A DNA stretch of 64,000 nt from Eleusine coracana subsp. coracana (lineage: Eukaryota; Streptophyta; Magnoliopsida; Poales; Poaceae), in the NCBI GenBank assembly GCA_032690845.1, contig CM064422.1, positions 2,914,001-2,978,000 on the forward strand, given 5' to 3'. Under the pieces are notes generated by a model. That model did not search any database. It was not told the origin of the DNA and saw only the letters and a list, made by a program, of their open reading frames with translations. A program made the position numbers and the translations under genes. This document shows positions 33,651 through 45,272 of this stretch, in pieces. The stretch's first letter is position 1. Every line of letters begins with the position of its first letter.

Positions 33651-34698
33651 GGGCATGATTGGTCTATCACATGAGATCAGGCCGGGTCCATCTCATGCAG
33701 AATCTTTTTACACACACGGCTGTTTGGATTCTTGGACGTGCTGTCAGGCCTGGCTGAACTCGTGCAACTAGCACCTCTGGGCTTGGCCTGAGTGGAACAT
33801 GTGAATCGGTATTACTTGCCGAGCCAAGCTGCGTTTCATGCTTACGTGCTCTCATGTGACCATTCTGGTCACCTTTCAGCCGAAGCTATTGGCTCATCGC
33901 TAATCCCAAATCCATAACGACATCCAATTCAATCTCTACCATCACCATCCTCACGATGCCGAGATCAATCTCTGCTGCCTCCGCCGCCATCCCCACGCAC
34001 AAACCAACCGGTAGCCATCGGCGACCATGGAGAAGAAGCGGAGTAGCGGGTGTTGTTGTGGCGAATTCAATCCATGGCTCCATTGACAAGAAAGGGAGGG
34101 CTCCGTGAACAGGAGATGGAGCTCTGTGAATGTGTTGTTGGCTCCCAAGGTAGCGGGAAGGACCATGGAACAAATCGATCTCCGCTGCCACTGTCGTTCC
34201 TCGCCATGGCACTCAGATTGATCACCACCGCCATCCCTCGCCATAGCGTCCAGATCGATCTCCGCCACCTCATAGCCATCCCTTGCCACCGCATTAAGTT
34301 CGATCTTCACCGCCATCCCTCACGTAGGAAGCTCAATTCCATGACACCAAGCTCAATTCCATGACAGGTAGGAGGGGATGAGTGGCGGAGATGTGATAGA
34401 GAGCGGAGATGGGACTCTGGGAATGCGCAAGAGGAAGGGGAGGAATGCTCCGAGAAGGGGCAAAGGCGGAGGACTAGAGATGGCCAGAACTCGGATGATG
34501 ATGGTAAAGTCATCGTAGGAAGCATATAAGATAAGAGTAGCAACCTCGTGCAGCCATTCAATCACAATCTTAAAAAGAGCCTGCCTCACCTGAGAAATCA
34601 ACCAAACATGACGAGTTGCATATGTGGAACCTGGCTCTCCTCAACCTAGCTCTGCCTCCCAGCCTTGCTCGAGCTCCCCCATGCATCCAATCATGCCC
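33651..34698. mobile_element. 1.05-kb element with GGGCATGATTGG ends
   Basis: The left end GGGCATGATTGG is exactly inverted at the right end (CCAATCATGCCC). Flanks are TTA (left) and GTA (right), compatible with a mutated 3-bp duplication of the PIF/Harbinger type. The ends resemble those of the MITE at 3770. The interior holds degenerate repeats of a unit like GCCATCCCTCGCCAT...GATCGATCTCCGCC (about 34180-34322) and no recognised protein. The copia element inserted exactly at its left edge. Confidence 0.6.
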
Positions 34699-35230
34699 GT
34701 AGTGTGTTACGGCCCATCGCTCACAAACCCGCCTATTGTCTTTGGAGCGAAAACAGAGAGAGTAGTCAGGAATGATTGTGTCTCTTTTATTGATATAATC
34801 AGTGTATACATTTATATCCCATCAACAGTCGGTAATAACATTCGTTTGGTCTGATGCTAACTGAACGGACACATCCCTTAGAAGAGTGGCAGTTCCATGA
34901 AACGATCACACATGTAACCATTTGATTATCTACTAATTACTTAATTAACTAATTAATTGATCATTAACAGAATGTTTTATAACATATCAATTCATTCAGT
35001 TTCCTCGGAATGGGCAGTTCCATGATCGTGCGGATCCGAATGGCCTACTTCAAAGACAGATCAAAAATGAATTAACTGTTTGTTTTGGGTTAGCTCGAAA
35101 AAAGAACTTGGTTCAAAATCCTCCACGATCCAGAACAAATCGCTAGTGTTGTCCAAATGAACAATTTCAAAACAGACAGGTCGAAAACACGAAAGTTTTT
35201 ATTTAATCTAAGCACAACACAACCCATCTA
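34699..35230. other. Noncoding, possible decayed LTR
   Basis: A TGTCTCTTTTATTGATATAATC phrase near 34780-34802 recalls the end of a copia LTR. No partner or target duplication found and no gene. Confidence 0.25.
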
Positions 35231-35369
35231 TCTCTACTACCTAATCTCTATCTCTACTACCTAATAATTGTGAGCCAGTCTTCTTAGCCACCTTCATCCA
35301 TCCTTAATCCGTACTTAATCCTGACCTTAATCCGTCAGTTAATCTCATCCATTAATCCTTAATCCAACC

Positions 35370-36120
35370 ATGCCCACTTCTCTCCATACCCGAGCGCGAT
35401 TTCCTTCACCTCCCTCTCCCTCCCCACCCCCGATTCGGCCCCGACTCCTCTCCCCAGCCGACGGCTCTCCCTCCTCCTCCATCGATCTGGCGGTACCGAC
35501 TCCTCCCCCAGCCGACGGCGCTAGCTCCTCCGGTTCCGGCCGACGGCGCCAGCTCCTCCTCTCCCGGACGACGGCGCCCCATCCTTTGGTCCGGGACGAG
35601 ACGACGCCCCATCCTCCTCACCCGGCCGGCTGCGCGAGGTCTGGCGGCACCCAATCCTCTAGTCCCAGACGACGGAGGCCGCTCCTCCTCCCCCGGACGA
35701 CGGCACCACTCCCAACCAAGTTAAATCTGAGACCTTGGTTGAACGATGAGGCCAGTGCGGTAGATCGCCGTTTTCAACCATAACAAAGCCGATGACCAAG
35801 AGGAGCATGCCACCATCGACGCCTCCCTGCATCAGCGCGGCATGCAGCGCCTCAAATGGGATGCGCTCGAGGCCAAGATCTGTTGTCCCCAAAAATATTC
35901 CGGTGACATCATCTCTCCGGCAACCTCTTCTCAATCCTGGCGCTCGCCGCTGAAGTCACCCGCCTCTCTGTCGTCCACACGTGGTGATGGGGAGGACGGT
36001 GACGTTAAGGTTTGGGAGAGGCGCTCCCGCCTCCACTCTCCGCCTGGGCTCGCCTCCCTGCTTCGGCGACTTCTGCTCAGTCCTGGCGCTAACCGCTGAA
36101 GCCGATGCAGGTGCTACTCT
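35370..36120 (+). other. GC-rich gene-like fragment in the Helitron
   Basis: Pro/Ser-rich and Arg-rich open frames, typical of a captured 5' exon or leader of a grass gene, but no domain is recognised. Confidence 0.25.
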
Positions 36121-36349
36121 CTCTTAAGGTTTGATTCGTTGATTGAATTAGCATGTGTGGTTGAAATTTTAATAAAGCATGTATTCTAGCAAGTTTATGA
36201 GCACACATTCGTGTGAGCAGGTGGGCAAGGACGGGGCAGGGTTCCCGAGCATCAACCTCATGATGAGTTCAAATCGTATGCCTGAACATCAAGAATTTTC
36301 GTCCCAAGGTAGTACAAGAAACCATCACTTGAGAAACAAACAGATTAAG

Positions 36350-36633
36350 TGTAACATCCTGGCCTAAGGCTTAATAGGATTGATAGAATACTCATACCAA
36401 TAAGTTACAACTTCTTTTCTGGAAGCTCATCTCAAAAGAACTCCAAAGTTAAGCGTGCTTAGCATGGGGCAATCTAGGAATGGGTGACCGATCGGGAAGT
36501 CATTCCTAGGTGCGCACGAGTGAGGACAAAGTGTGCAAAAAAGACTTGTGTTTGTCTGTGAGGAAAGTCTTGAGGTACTAGAGAGCTGCTAGGTGTAAGC
36601 AGGCCCGGCCTCGGAGGGGCGCGGGACGTTACA
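36350..36633 (+). repeat. Cassandra left LTR with 5S-like region
   Basis: 284 bp. The 5S-like part is 36439-36500, with AACTCCAAAGTTAAGCGTGC and ATGGGTGACC, corresponding to box A and box C of the 5S internal promoter. In Cassandra this may recruit RNA polymerase III; activity here is unknown. Confidence 0.88.
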
Positions 36634-36635
36634 GT

Positions 36636-36647
36636 TGGTATCAGAGC
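36636..36647 (+). promoter_or_regulatory. Primer binding site, initiator tRNA-Met
   Basis: TGGTATCAGAGC, exact, two bases inside the left Cassandra LTR. Confidence 0.9.
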
Positions 36648-36837
36648 TGACCCTTGCGGTTTCATGGGTGCGTGGAGTCGCAGTTGCGCAGGCATGGTGC
36701 GCATGGCTGGTGTGGGCCCCGAGTGGTCACACAGCATGGTACATGCGCTAGCACTGGACACATGGACGTGGCCAAGAGGGGACATTCCTGGCTTCGGGTT
36801 GATCGACGAGGACGTCGATCTTCTAAGGGGGTGAGAG

Positions 36838-37076
36838 TGTAACATCCTAGCTCAAGACTTAATAGGATTGATAGAATATTCATACCAACAAGTTGCAACT
36901 TCTTTTCCGGAAGCTCAACCCTAAAGAACTCCAAAGTTAAGCGTGCTTGGCGTAGAGCAATCTAGGGATGGGTGATGGACCGAGAAGTCATTCCCAGGTG
37001 CGCATGAGTGAGGACAAAGGTTCTAGAGAGCTGCTAGGTGTAAGCGGGCCTGACCTCAGAGGGACGGGACGTTACA
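36838..37076 (+). repeat. Cassandra right LTR, internally deleted
   Basis: 239 bp. It lacks about 45 bp found in the left LTR between GAGGACAAA and TCTAGAGAGCTGC. The 5S-like box A region is intact; the box C part reads ATGGGTGATG instead of ATGGGTGACC. Confidence 0.85.
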
Positions 37077-37150
37077 GTAAGAAGTTGCAGCTTGTTGGTA
37101 TGAATATTCTATCAATCCTATTAAGCCTTGGGCTAGGATGTTACATTAAG

Positions 37151-40100
37151 TTACTACTCCCTCCCTTTCTCTCGAGGCAGCGCGATTGTAGATTCAATGG
37201 CGGAGCAGAGACTGTGGCGGTGATCGGGGAGCTGGTGGCCACGACGGTGTCCACGCCTTGGTGTTGGGTGAGTCCCGCTGTTTGGTGCCCCTATAATCAT
37301 TTTCTTGTTTTTTTTAAAAAAACCCTGGAACTAGACAAATGCTTCATCTTTGTTTATGATGATGATAGTATGGATCTCCGGATGGATACTAGTGATGAGT
37401 TAGGGGGTGGCACTGCTTTGATTTGTTTTTGTCCCCTCCAATCTTGCTTGCTCATCTGGTGTTCTTGAATCCTGATCAATTCTCTTCCTTCTGATTGGGC
37501 CTGCTAGGGTCACCACCAAGAGGAGGCAAGAGAGAATGGCAGTGGATGGAAAGAAGGTCACCTAGACACTCGCCACGCCGAAGGCCTCTTGCTCCTCCAT
37601 CTTATTGGCATCGACAGCAATATTGTGCAGTGTGTTTTCCGTGTCGCCATCCAAAGTGGCAAAGAACTAGCACATTTAGTTCGTTACTGTTTCTTTGAAA
37701 GAGTGTTAGCACATTTGATTCTTGTGACAATGAATCTCTTCAGGATGTTAAGAATTTCTAGATTATCTTATTGGAACTGCCAATTTATATCTATATGACT
37801 ATTTACTGTCGATGTAAGTTACTTGGTGTATAGCTTTGCCATGATCATTTGTCTTACAAAGATAACCTTTTTATGTGATCATACAGTGTTTTTTATTGGA
37901 CAGAGCAAACATCAGCTTTGTCACGGGTTGTGCATGCTGTGGAGTGTGCAAGCATGGTGGACGTGATTAGTGTTGCTGATAAAAAGGGGTAACCAGTTCT
38001 CCATGATTAGTGTTGCTGATAAGAAGGGGTAACCAGTTCTCTGCCTCAGGTGGTTCCTCTCTGCATTATCTCTTATTTGTTTTCCCTTTCAAATATATTG
38101 AAAAATCACAATGTTATTTTGTTCTACAAATAAAATCTTCTTTGTTATACGTCTTAGTTTAAGTGCAAATGTTTAGCTTCAAGCAAAATTATCATCTTTC
38201 TCTTGTAGCATGCATAACAACATGGGATATTCAAGTACAGCTTATTCTTTTGTTACAACTTTTTCTTCTTCTTGATTCATTCATGAACCCTTTAAGAGTT
38301 AATTCTTTGATAATTTCATCCAGGTTTTAGAGAATAAAGGTCATGATGGCTCTTGTAGGGAGAGTTTATTTGTTCATGAACATTCATCAAGTGTATCTGA
38401 GCAGTATCATAATGAAAATTAGTTTACAGAGTTAATTAAGACTATAAATAGGAAGTTTACTCTCACGTTAAGCCTGAAACATCCTATAGTTAGTTTTAAA
38501 ATCCTGTATCCATTAGCTGTGCTTAAATGACTGGAACCTGCCAGTTCTACAATATGCTTTACTATCATCTTCAATTTAGCCATCACGGTTATGTTCTTTA
38601 CATAGTATATTCAAGGACAGCACTACCGGCACAGGTAATGTTGATTAACTAATGCTCACATGCCATATCTGGTCCACAACGACTAATATCATTAATTGTT
38701 GCAGTGCACTTCCTATGCAGAACAAGATAAATAAATGAGCACTAGAATAGTTGCAGTGTTTATTGCTGATTTTGAGAGGCTCTAGAGTATTTGAAGCTTA
38801 GAATGAAACTAAATTTTATTATAGTCTTTATTGCTGATTTGCTGGATCTAAACTATTTGAAGCTTAGAATGTTGCTAGACTTATAGTTAGAACTTATTTT
38901 TTCTTTGTGTGTGTGTGTGTGTGTTTATCTAGAAAGTGTGTTTTAGATCATACACAACCATGTCCACTTGGCTGGAGGTTGATGTTCAGGATGTAGCAGT
39001 AGAAAGTGGTGTTCTAGGCAACTTATTTTGAATTAGAATTTTGGAGATGCCTAAACATTCATGTATGGCATCATCTGGTATGTTGGGCTGCAGAGGGAGG
39101 TGATGCGGGATATAGGCGTCAACGTTTTTCAATTCCAAGTTTAGAGATGGGATGGTCTCTATGCACTGGTAGCAGCTGCTGAAGAAATGCAACACAAGAA
39201 TGGTGCCAAACATTTTTTTATGGGTCGTGGTACAAACAGGTGTGTAAATCAATTCCACTAGTCTTTTTTTTGTTCTTATAGTTTTATTGTGTATGCATCA
39301 AATTGAAAAATAGAAACCATAGGATATAGTTACCTAATAAAAGGACTAAGTCGCACCTTTATTTCAAAACACTATCTGATGGACTTCTGTTATAGTGTAG
39401 TGGCGTACTAGATTTATATATCCTGATGATGATCTTTCCATTACTATTTTTTTTCTTAGCTAACTACAATGTGAAATGGAATAGGTAAGAACCTTTAGTT
39501 TGTGATATTTTTATGTTAGATTGAGAATTTGTCAAACTTTAAATATTTAGCTCAACTCCTCAACTGCAGATTATAGAAACTCTACTGAATAGTCACTGGT
39601 CTTGAAAGAGGGAAACAAACATCTTTCTGGATTTGTTGATCCCTTTAATCTTCAGGCAACATCAGACACATATCAACGTTTCCCAAGACAAATTGTCTAG
39701 CTAAGAACATTCATGTTTTTTTATGTGTATTATACCGAATAAACTTCTTTGAGATGTCAAGTTTTTCTTTTTGTCAATTTGCCATTGTGCTATGGTACCC
39801 AGTATATGAATTATTAATTTTAAAAACCTTTATTTAATTTGCTTTTCAGGATAATCATGGTTAGCATAGCCATAGAAGTGGCAGTTAGAGATGCAGTGAT
39901 GGGATGGTATTGAGCTTAGTGTACTGAATTGCTGATTTTCTCCTTCCATCCGACAACAACGTTGGTCCATTCAGGCAGGTAGTAAGGAAGATCTAAGGAA
40001 GTGGTACTGGCAAGCAGCAATATTTCTTCCTATGTGTGGCTTAGAAAAAAAATAATAAGTCTTGTGAAGCATCTATTCTCTGTCATGAGGCAATTTTTGA

Positions 40101-40506
40101 TTGTTAGCTTGAAAAAAACTGTTAGCTACGAACATCATTGGTGCTTTATAATAAGAATCTAGAGGTAGTGCTTACCATTGTTTTGTACCATGACACGTCC
40201 CTATGGATTTTATGCAATGAAGTGTGAAGTAGAATAATAGGATGAGTATGTTATAAGTACATATAAAAAACTGGTCAGATTTTTTAAAATTCTTTCCTTT
40301 GTGGTGTTGCTACGTTGGTTGGTCCGAATGCTATGTTGTTCCTTAAGACTTTATAATGCAATAGATAACATGTGAATTATATAGTTTTATGTTATGTGCA
40401 CCTTTCAATTTATGGATTAAGTGTGCGTCTGAAGTAAGACTGTCCGCACTAGTCATACTCTACATTCATCCTCTAAAAGTCCTGGTCAGCAAAATTCTTT
40501 CCTCTA
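37151..40506. other. Helitron interior, mostly noncoding
   Basis: AT-rich sequence with scattered short open frames (for example 37180-37470 and 37500-37700) that may be captured gene pieces but match nothing I recognise. A 20-bp GT run lies near 38905-38924. Confidence 0.3.
37965..38044. repeat. Tandem duplication, 40-bp unit x2
   Basis: Two adjacent copies of GATTAGTGTTGCTGATAA(A/G)AAGGGGTAACCAGTTCTC plus a few bases, nearly identical. Confidence 0.85.
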
Positions 40507-40540
40507 CTAGGTGAATGCCCGTGCGTTGCTACGGACGTAT
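40507..40540 (-). mobile_element. Helitron 3' terminus, minus strand
   Basis: The minus strand reads CGTAGCAACGCACGGGCATT then CACCTAG followed by T, a classic grass Helitron 3' end with a short CCGT/ACGG hairpin. The 5' end, at higher coordinates, was not identified. Confidence 0.6.
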
Positions 40541-41688
40541 AGAACAAAATATATATAAAGCATCAAGTTTCAACATACCTCATAAAAAAATCTAACATAC
40601 ATAGAGAATAAAGATGCATCATTGTTATAACAAATGCTTGTGTTTTCCTTTTAAATACTTTACACTGCATGTCGCCCCCGCAGCATCTCATCATCTTCTT
40701 ATCTTGATAATATCAACGCACATCCAAGACCTCTCAACGCTCCTTACAGCTTTGCAATGTTTTGCATGCTCTCCAAGCCTCTAAACACCTTTTATCAGTT
40801 CATAAATTCACTCATGATAACAATGTCTTCTTTGAGTTTTATCCATATCACTTTGTTGTTAAGGATCACACCACGAAGACTCCCCTTCTACACGGTAGAT
40901 GTCAAGGCGATCTCTACCCCATCCCGCTCCATGACGCTAAGCTGTCTAGAGAAGCTCTCCTGGCGCCTCCTCCTTTGGTTGAGTTGTGGCATTAGGGCAT
41001 CCAAGAAACTTTGCCCTTAAGCAAGTTTTTAGTCAGAATAATTTTTCTATTTCCAATTCCAATAATGTTGCAACTGTGTTCAATGCAGCATTGTTACAAC
41101 AAATGCTTGTGCTTTCCTTTAAGCACTTTAACCTCTTCATATATGAAGACGTGTGCTTTAATAACATCAGAGTAATGGTTTCTTTTTAGCATTTGATTAT
41201 AATTGGTTTCTTTTTAGCATTTGATTATAATTAGTTTTTTCCATATATTTCTTAAGGGCATGAGCTTAAACCCACCTAGTCATTTTCTATTGTTTCCTAC
41301 AATCGACATGCATTGTAGAGCACATCCATCTCTTCATTTATTTTTAATAAAGTTCTTGTCACCGATCGATCAGCAACCTAACCGGGAATTCTAATATCCA
41401 TTGAACCAAATACACCCTCTGTAGAGTACATACTTTAATGTCATACAAATGAGTATGGAGGGTATGCTTAGTGCAGAAAATGTTCATACCTCACCAAAAT
41501 ATACAATGTGCAAGACACAGGCTATAGCCGATTCATTGTTCCTTTTGTTTCTCAATTATTTTTCTTGTAACAGTTTTTCTTGTTTCTCAAAGAACAAGCT
41601 AAGCATTTAGGCTTGATTATGGTACAAGTATCAAAAACGAAATAAGATGTTGCAACATCTGTTATTGAAAAGTGCCTCTACGAGCCCA
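40541..41688. other. Noncoding interior of the minus-strand Helitron
   Basis: AT-rich, with no recognised gene or repeat beyond a short duplicated GGTTTCTTTTTAGCATTTG phrase (41178 and 41207). Confidence 0.3.
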
Positions 41689-44600
41689 TCTTATATATCA
41701 TGCCCCTTGGCTCACAGCAAGTAGGAGACCATCATGTATAGCAGAAGCTTTACCAGCCAGGACTTCAGTTAGGCTGCGAGTAGCAAAATCACCATTGCAC
41801 TGTATTTTAGAATAAAGGTCATTATTAAGCTCAAATTGAGTAGTAATAGATGGTTAGACCAAAGCCTCTGGAGTCAAACTGTAATTTTAGATATTTAATA
41901 TGAAATTAGCAGTACTAAAGTTTAAAGACAGCCATCAAACAGTTATAAAATTGGAACAAAACTAAATCAGATGGATCATTCTCTCAATGCACTTGTATGT
42001 CTTTAGAATCGCAACAAACACCATTAGCCCCTCTAAAACACACCAAGAAACACCTTCACAAAATTCCTAGCTAGCAAACTAAAAATCGTAAGACACAGGA
42101 GCATGATTACCAAAAAATATTATTCTTTTCATGTGGCAAGGCCATGGCATCACAACCTGGAAGCCATCAGAAGCAAACATGCATGCTCAAATTCGGTGGT
42201 AAGAGAACATGAGCAGTGTACACCTTTGTAGGTATCAAAGCATGAGCCAGGTGAAAATCTATGTGCATAGTGAAGATATGGAATGTTATAAAACCATAAA
42301 AAACTGGAAATCCTAGATTCCTCGTCTAAGAGCCTGAAAAAGGTTTCGATGTGCTACTGCACAAAATCTGGAAACCCCCAAAAAAAATGCAGTCACGTAT
42401 GACCTTGTTTCACATATTCTTTATCCCCAGCGAGTAATCAACCCAGCATTGTCAATTGGCTACCAAATCCTCAATAACGCTACCACCAATCTAAGGACAG
42501 CAATACCACGCACAAGCAAAAAGACGAGTAGTTCATCCAGACAACAAAAAATAGTGAAGGAATGAGGGAAAGAATAAACAGCAGGGATCAGTGGGAGACA
42601 CATGTCCATACCTGGAACCTTGATTGCGACTTGCATTCATCTCGAAGACCAAGTGAGTACGACTTCTTCGTGTATTAACTAATTGATCAAAGAGGTATTA
42701 ACTATTTTTTTATTATTGGTTGCAGATCATTTCAGTATTTTATAATTGTTGCTTGCTGAACCTATCGATCTCTGTGGCTATGAAACAACCGACAGTGAAA
42801 TAACAGTGTATCCTGAAGGACATGACAGTGATGTCTCCAACTACAAAAATTCCACCCATCTAGCTTGCCAGCCTACCACCACATTGAATGCTTGATTGAT
42901 CATCATACCTAGTGAATCAGAATGAACAAACATCAAGATAATATTACACTTTCCCAAAGGGTCAGTTATCTGAAAAGAATTTAAGTATGCATGTTTTTTC
43001 TAATGCCTAGTTGTAGACGTTGGCGCAGGTGCAAGGTTGAGAAAATCATATTGCCGCAAGCAGCTTTGATCTCTCTGCCTTCACCTTCACACCTAGTCAA
43101 ACATGTACAATAGACTACTTTTCAACAATTAATTTTAACACTACAGTCGCTTTATATAGCTTTAGCACAAGAATTTTTTCCCCTTGAGTTCCAACATACA
43201 TACAGCCTATATTAAAACAAAGGATATTTGATTTTTTTAAAAAAAGGCTCAAGACCAGATGATTCATTTTTCTTCTACGCCAATAGTACCTGATTTTTAA
43301 CGTGGGTAGGAGATGAACCATTTTGTTCTTGGGAAACTCCATTCACTTGGACTAAAGAAGCAACTCCAATCTGGCATGTCATATCTAACGCCATTATCTG
43401 TCCCACCCTGAACAAGATTAGATTCATGAAATAGTCAGCAATGAAAGTTTTTCATGAATGCTGATGTCCAGATGCTACTACGTATTAAACTCTAAATTTT
43501 GAAAATTATAAAAGTATGAATCTTCAAAAAGTGCTGATCAATCACCATGACATTGTATTCACCCTCCACCAAAAACCACTTCAGATGTGGGATTCTAGCT
43601 ATATTGCAAAGCAGAAAAGAAACAAACCAAGGAAGTTCCAAAGTAAATGCACCATCAACTTCTACTGAAACAATACACTATGCAGTTGCCACAATGATTT
43701 GCCGCTTCTACCAATGCAAGTGAGATCGATTCAAAAAGAAAAAAAAAAGACATCATTTAAATTTGATGCCAAGTGAGGGCACAAAGATGCGCTACATAAT
43801 TAACACATATGACAATAATTTAAGATGTGTAGACTTTTTTAGTCAGAAAAGAAGCAAATATTCTAAAAAGCATAGGAAAAAATGTATAAATGGACTCTTT
43901 TACTGCATCAAATCAAAAGTAAAAGGTATAAATTCATTTGCGTTTGTAAAGATACGTGCATATTTATCATAGAAAATGTATAGATACTTATTAAATGTGT
44001 ATACTTAACAATTGAGTTATATGTTTGTGGTGCCAACTTTGCTCAATCTATAAAAACTTCTATCAGTCATCACATTCTAACTGCTATTGCATGAAAACAA
44101 CAATTTAATGTAATAAAACCATCATCCAGGATAAGGGAAAGACCTCATCTAGAGTATCGACTGCAAACAAAGAAAATCAGCATGAACAGAAAATAACTTG
44201 AGTAAGGAATATAATTAACAGATTCATTATGATTTAATGAAAAGATTCATCAAAAAAGGAAATAACTCTCTGGAATCAATGGTACGATCTCACTGGAATC
44301 TCAAGTACACATAACTTATGTAACTTGCGGTGACATATATCAGACAAAAATATAATGCAAAGTGCACACTTCTTTTCAGTCCTTAGTAAGATATAAGCAG
44401 ACAATAACCGATCGCAAGCACTGACCTGGCGGCACCCCTCATCACTTCAGGCATCTCGAACATATGCAATAAGTTCAGAGCATCAGTGTTGCAAGAGCCC
44501 AAGAAATGTGTCCCCAGATCAATAAATGAAAGAACCCAAGAAATTTTCTTAGATGCCCGCATCACAGAAACTGAATGGTGTCAGAACTCGTTTGTCTCAA

Positions 44601-44729
44601 TAAAACACAATGGTGAAACATCATGTGATAAAGCTCTGTCATACCATTCAACCAGAATATTTCCATGGAGGATGAGACCTTGTCGGCGTCCTCCTTGCTC
44701 ACGTCGCCCTGTGCATCTCCTTGAACCTT
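41689..44729 (-). pseudogene. Exon-like fragments of an unrecognised gene
   Basis: Several minus-strand segments have open frames with splice-like borders. 44729-44645 (TTGCAG|AAGG ... AATG|GTATG) encodes KVQGDAQGDVSKEDADKVSS. About 44560-44430 (ending GCCGCCAG|GTCAGT) encodes GTHFLGSCNTDALNLLHMFE. About 43408-43320 follows TTGTTCAG. A last piece at about 41797-41694 follows TACAG and encodes SLTEVLAGKASAIHDGLLLA up to a TGA. They lie in consistent order upstream of the minus-strand Helitron end, as expected for a captured host gene. The family is unknown and each border could be chance. Confidence 0.25.
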
Positions 44730-45202
44730 CTGCAAGAGATAAAGAATAATTGCCACCAGAATATTATGATTCTGCCATATCTACCAAAAAAGACAAATAC
44801 AACCCTCAATCAAATTTTGTTACAAAAAAAAAGTTGCAATGCTGCTGAAAGGATGAACCAGCTTGTCAAACCATACAACCAAAAAACCTGAATATACTCA
44901 TACAACATACCACATTCAAGTTATTGCTAGTTCAACAAACTCCATGGTCACCTATTACCGGCCTCCTGCTTCTTTCCAATAGCCTTTTAGATACTTGGCT
45001 TTTTTCCCTGCAACTAAGTCAAACAATAGTTCACAAACAAATAGCCGAGTGACTAACTAAATCAAACAATAATTAACATCAGGTATTAGTCAGTCATGCG
45101 TAAATCACTCGGCATTGGGTATGAGTCAGCTATGCCTGCATCACACAGTTGCGCTGCTTCACTTGGATATCAAGGCAGGCATGGCCGAATGATTAAGTGC
45201 CG

Positions 45203-45272
45203 AATCACTCCGATATCAATCCGTTTTAGTGGTGCCAAATCACTCCGATATCAATCCGTTTTAGTGGTGCCT
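45203..45272. repeat. Tandem duplication, 35-bp unit x2
   Basis: Two adjacent copies beginning AATCACTCCGATATCAATCC and ending TTAGTGGTGCC. Confidence 0.9.

Larger units (their letters stand above)
36350..37145 (+). mobile_element. Cassandra-type TRIM with inverted 3' addition
   Basis: Two short LTRs with TGTAAC...GTTACA ends (36350-36633 and 36838-37076) enclose a 204-bp noncoding internal part. That part starts with a perfect TGGTATCAGAGC primer site and ends in a purine tract (CTAAGGGGGTGAGAG). The LTRs carry 5S rRNA-like sequence, the hallmark of Cassandra. After the right LTR come two bases and then a 67-bp inverted copy of the LTR start (37079-37145). TTAAG flanks the whole unit (36345-36349 and 37146-37150). 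Confidence 0.88.

Noticed and set aside
33951..34316. Minus-strand frame with repeated EIDLDAMARDG-like units
   Set aside because: Produced by degenerate tandem repeats inside a terminal-repeat element; no family resemblance.
36439..36985. 5S rRNA genes
   Set aside because: Only part of the 5S sequence is present, diverged, and within Cassandra LTRs with primer site and polypurine tract.
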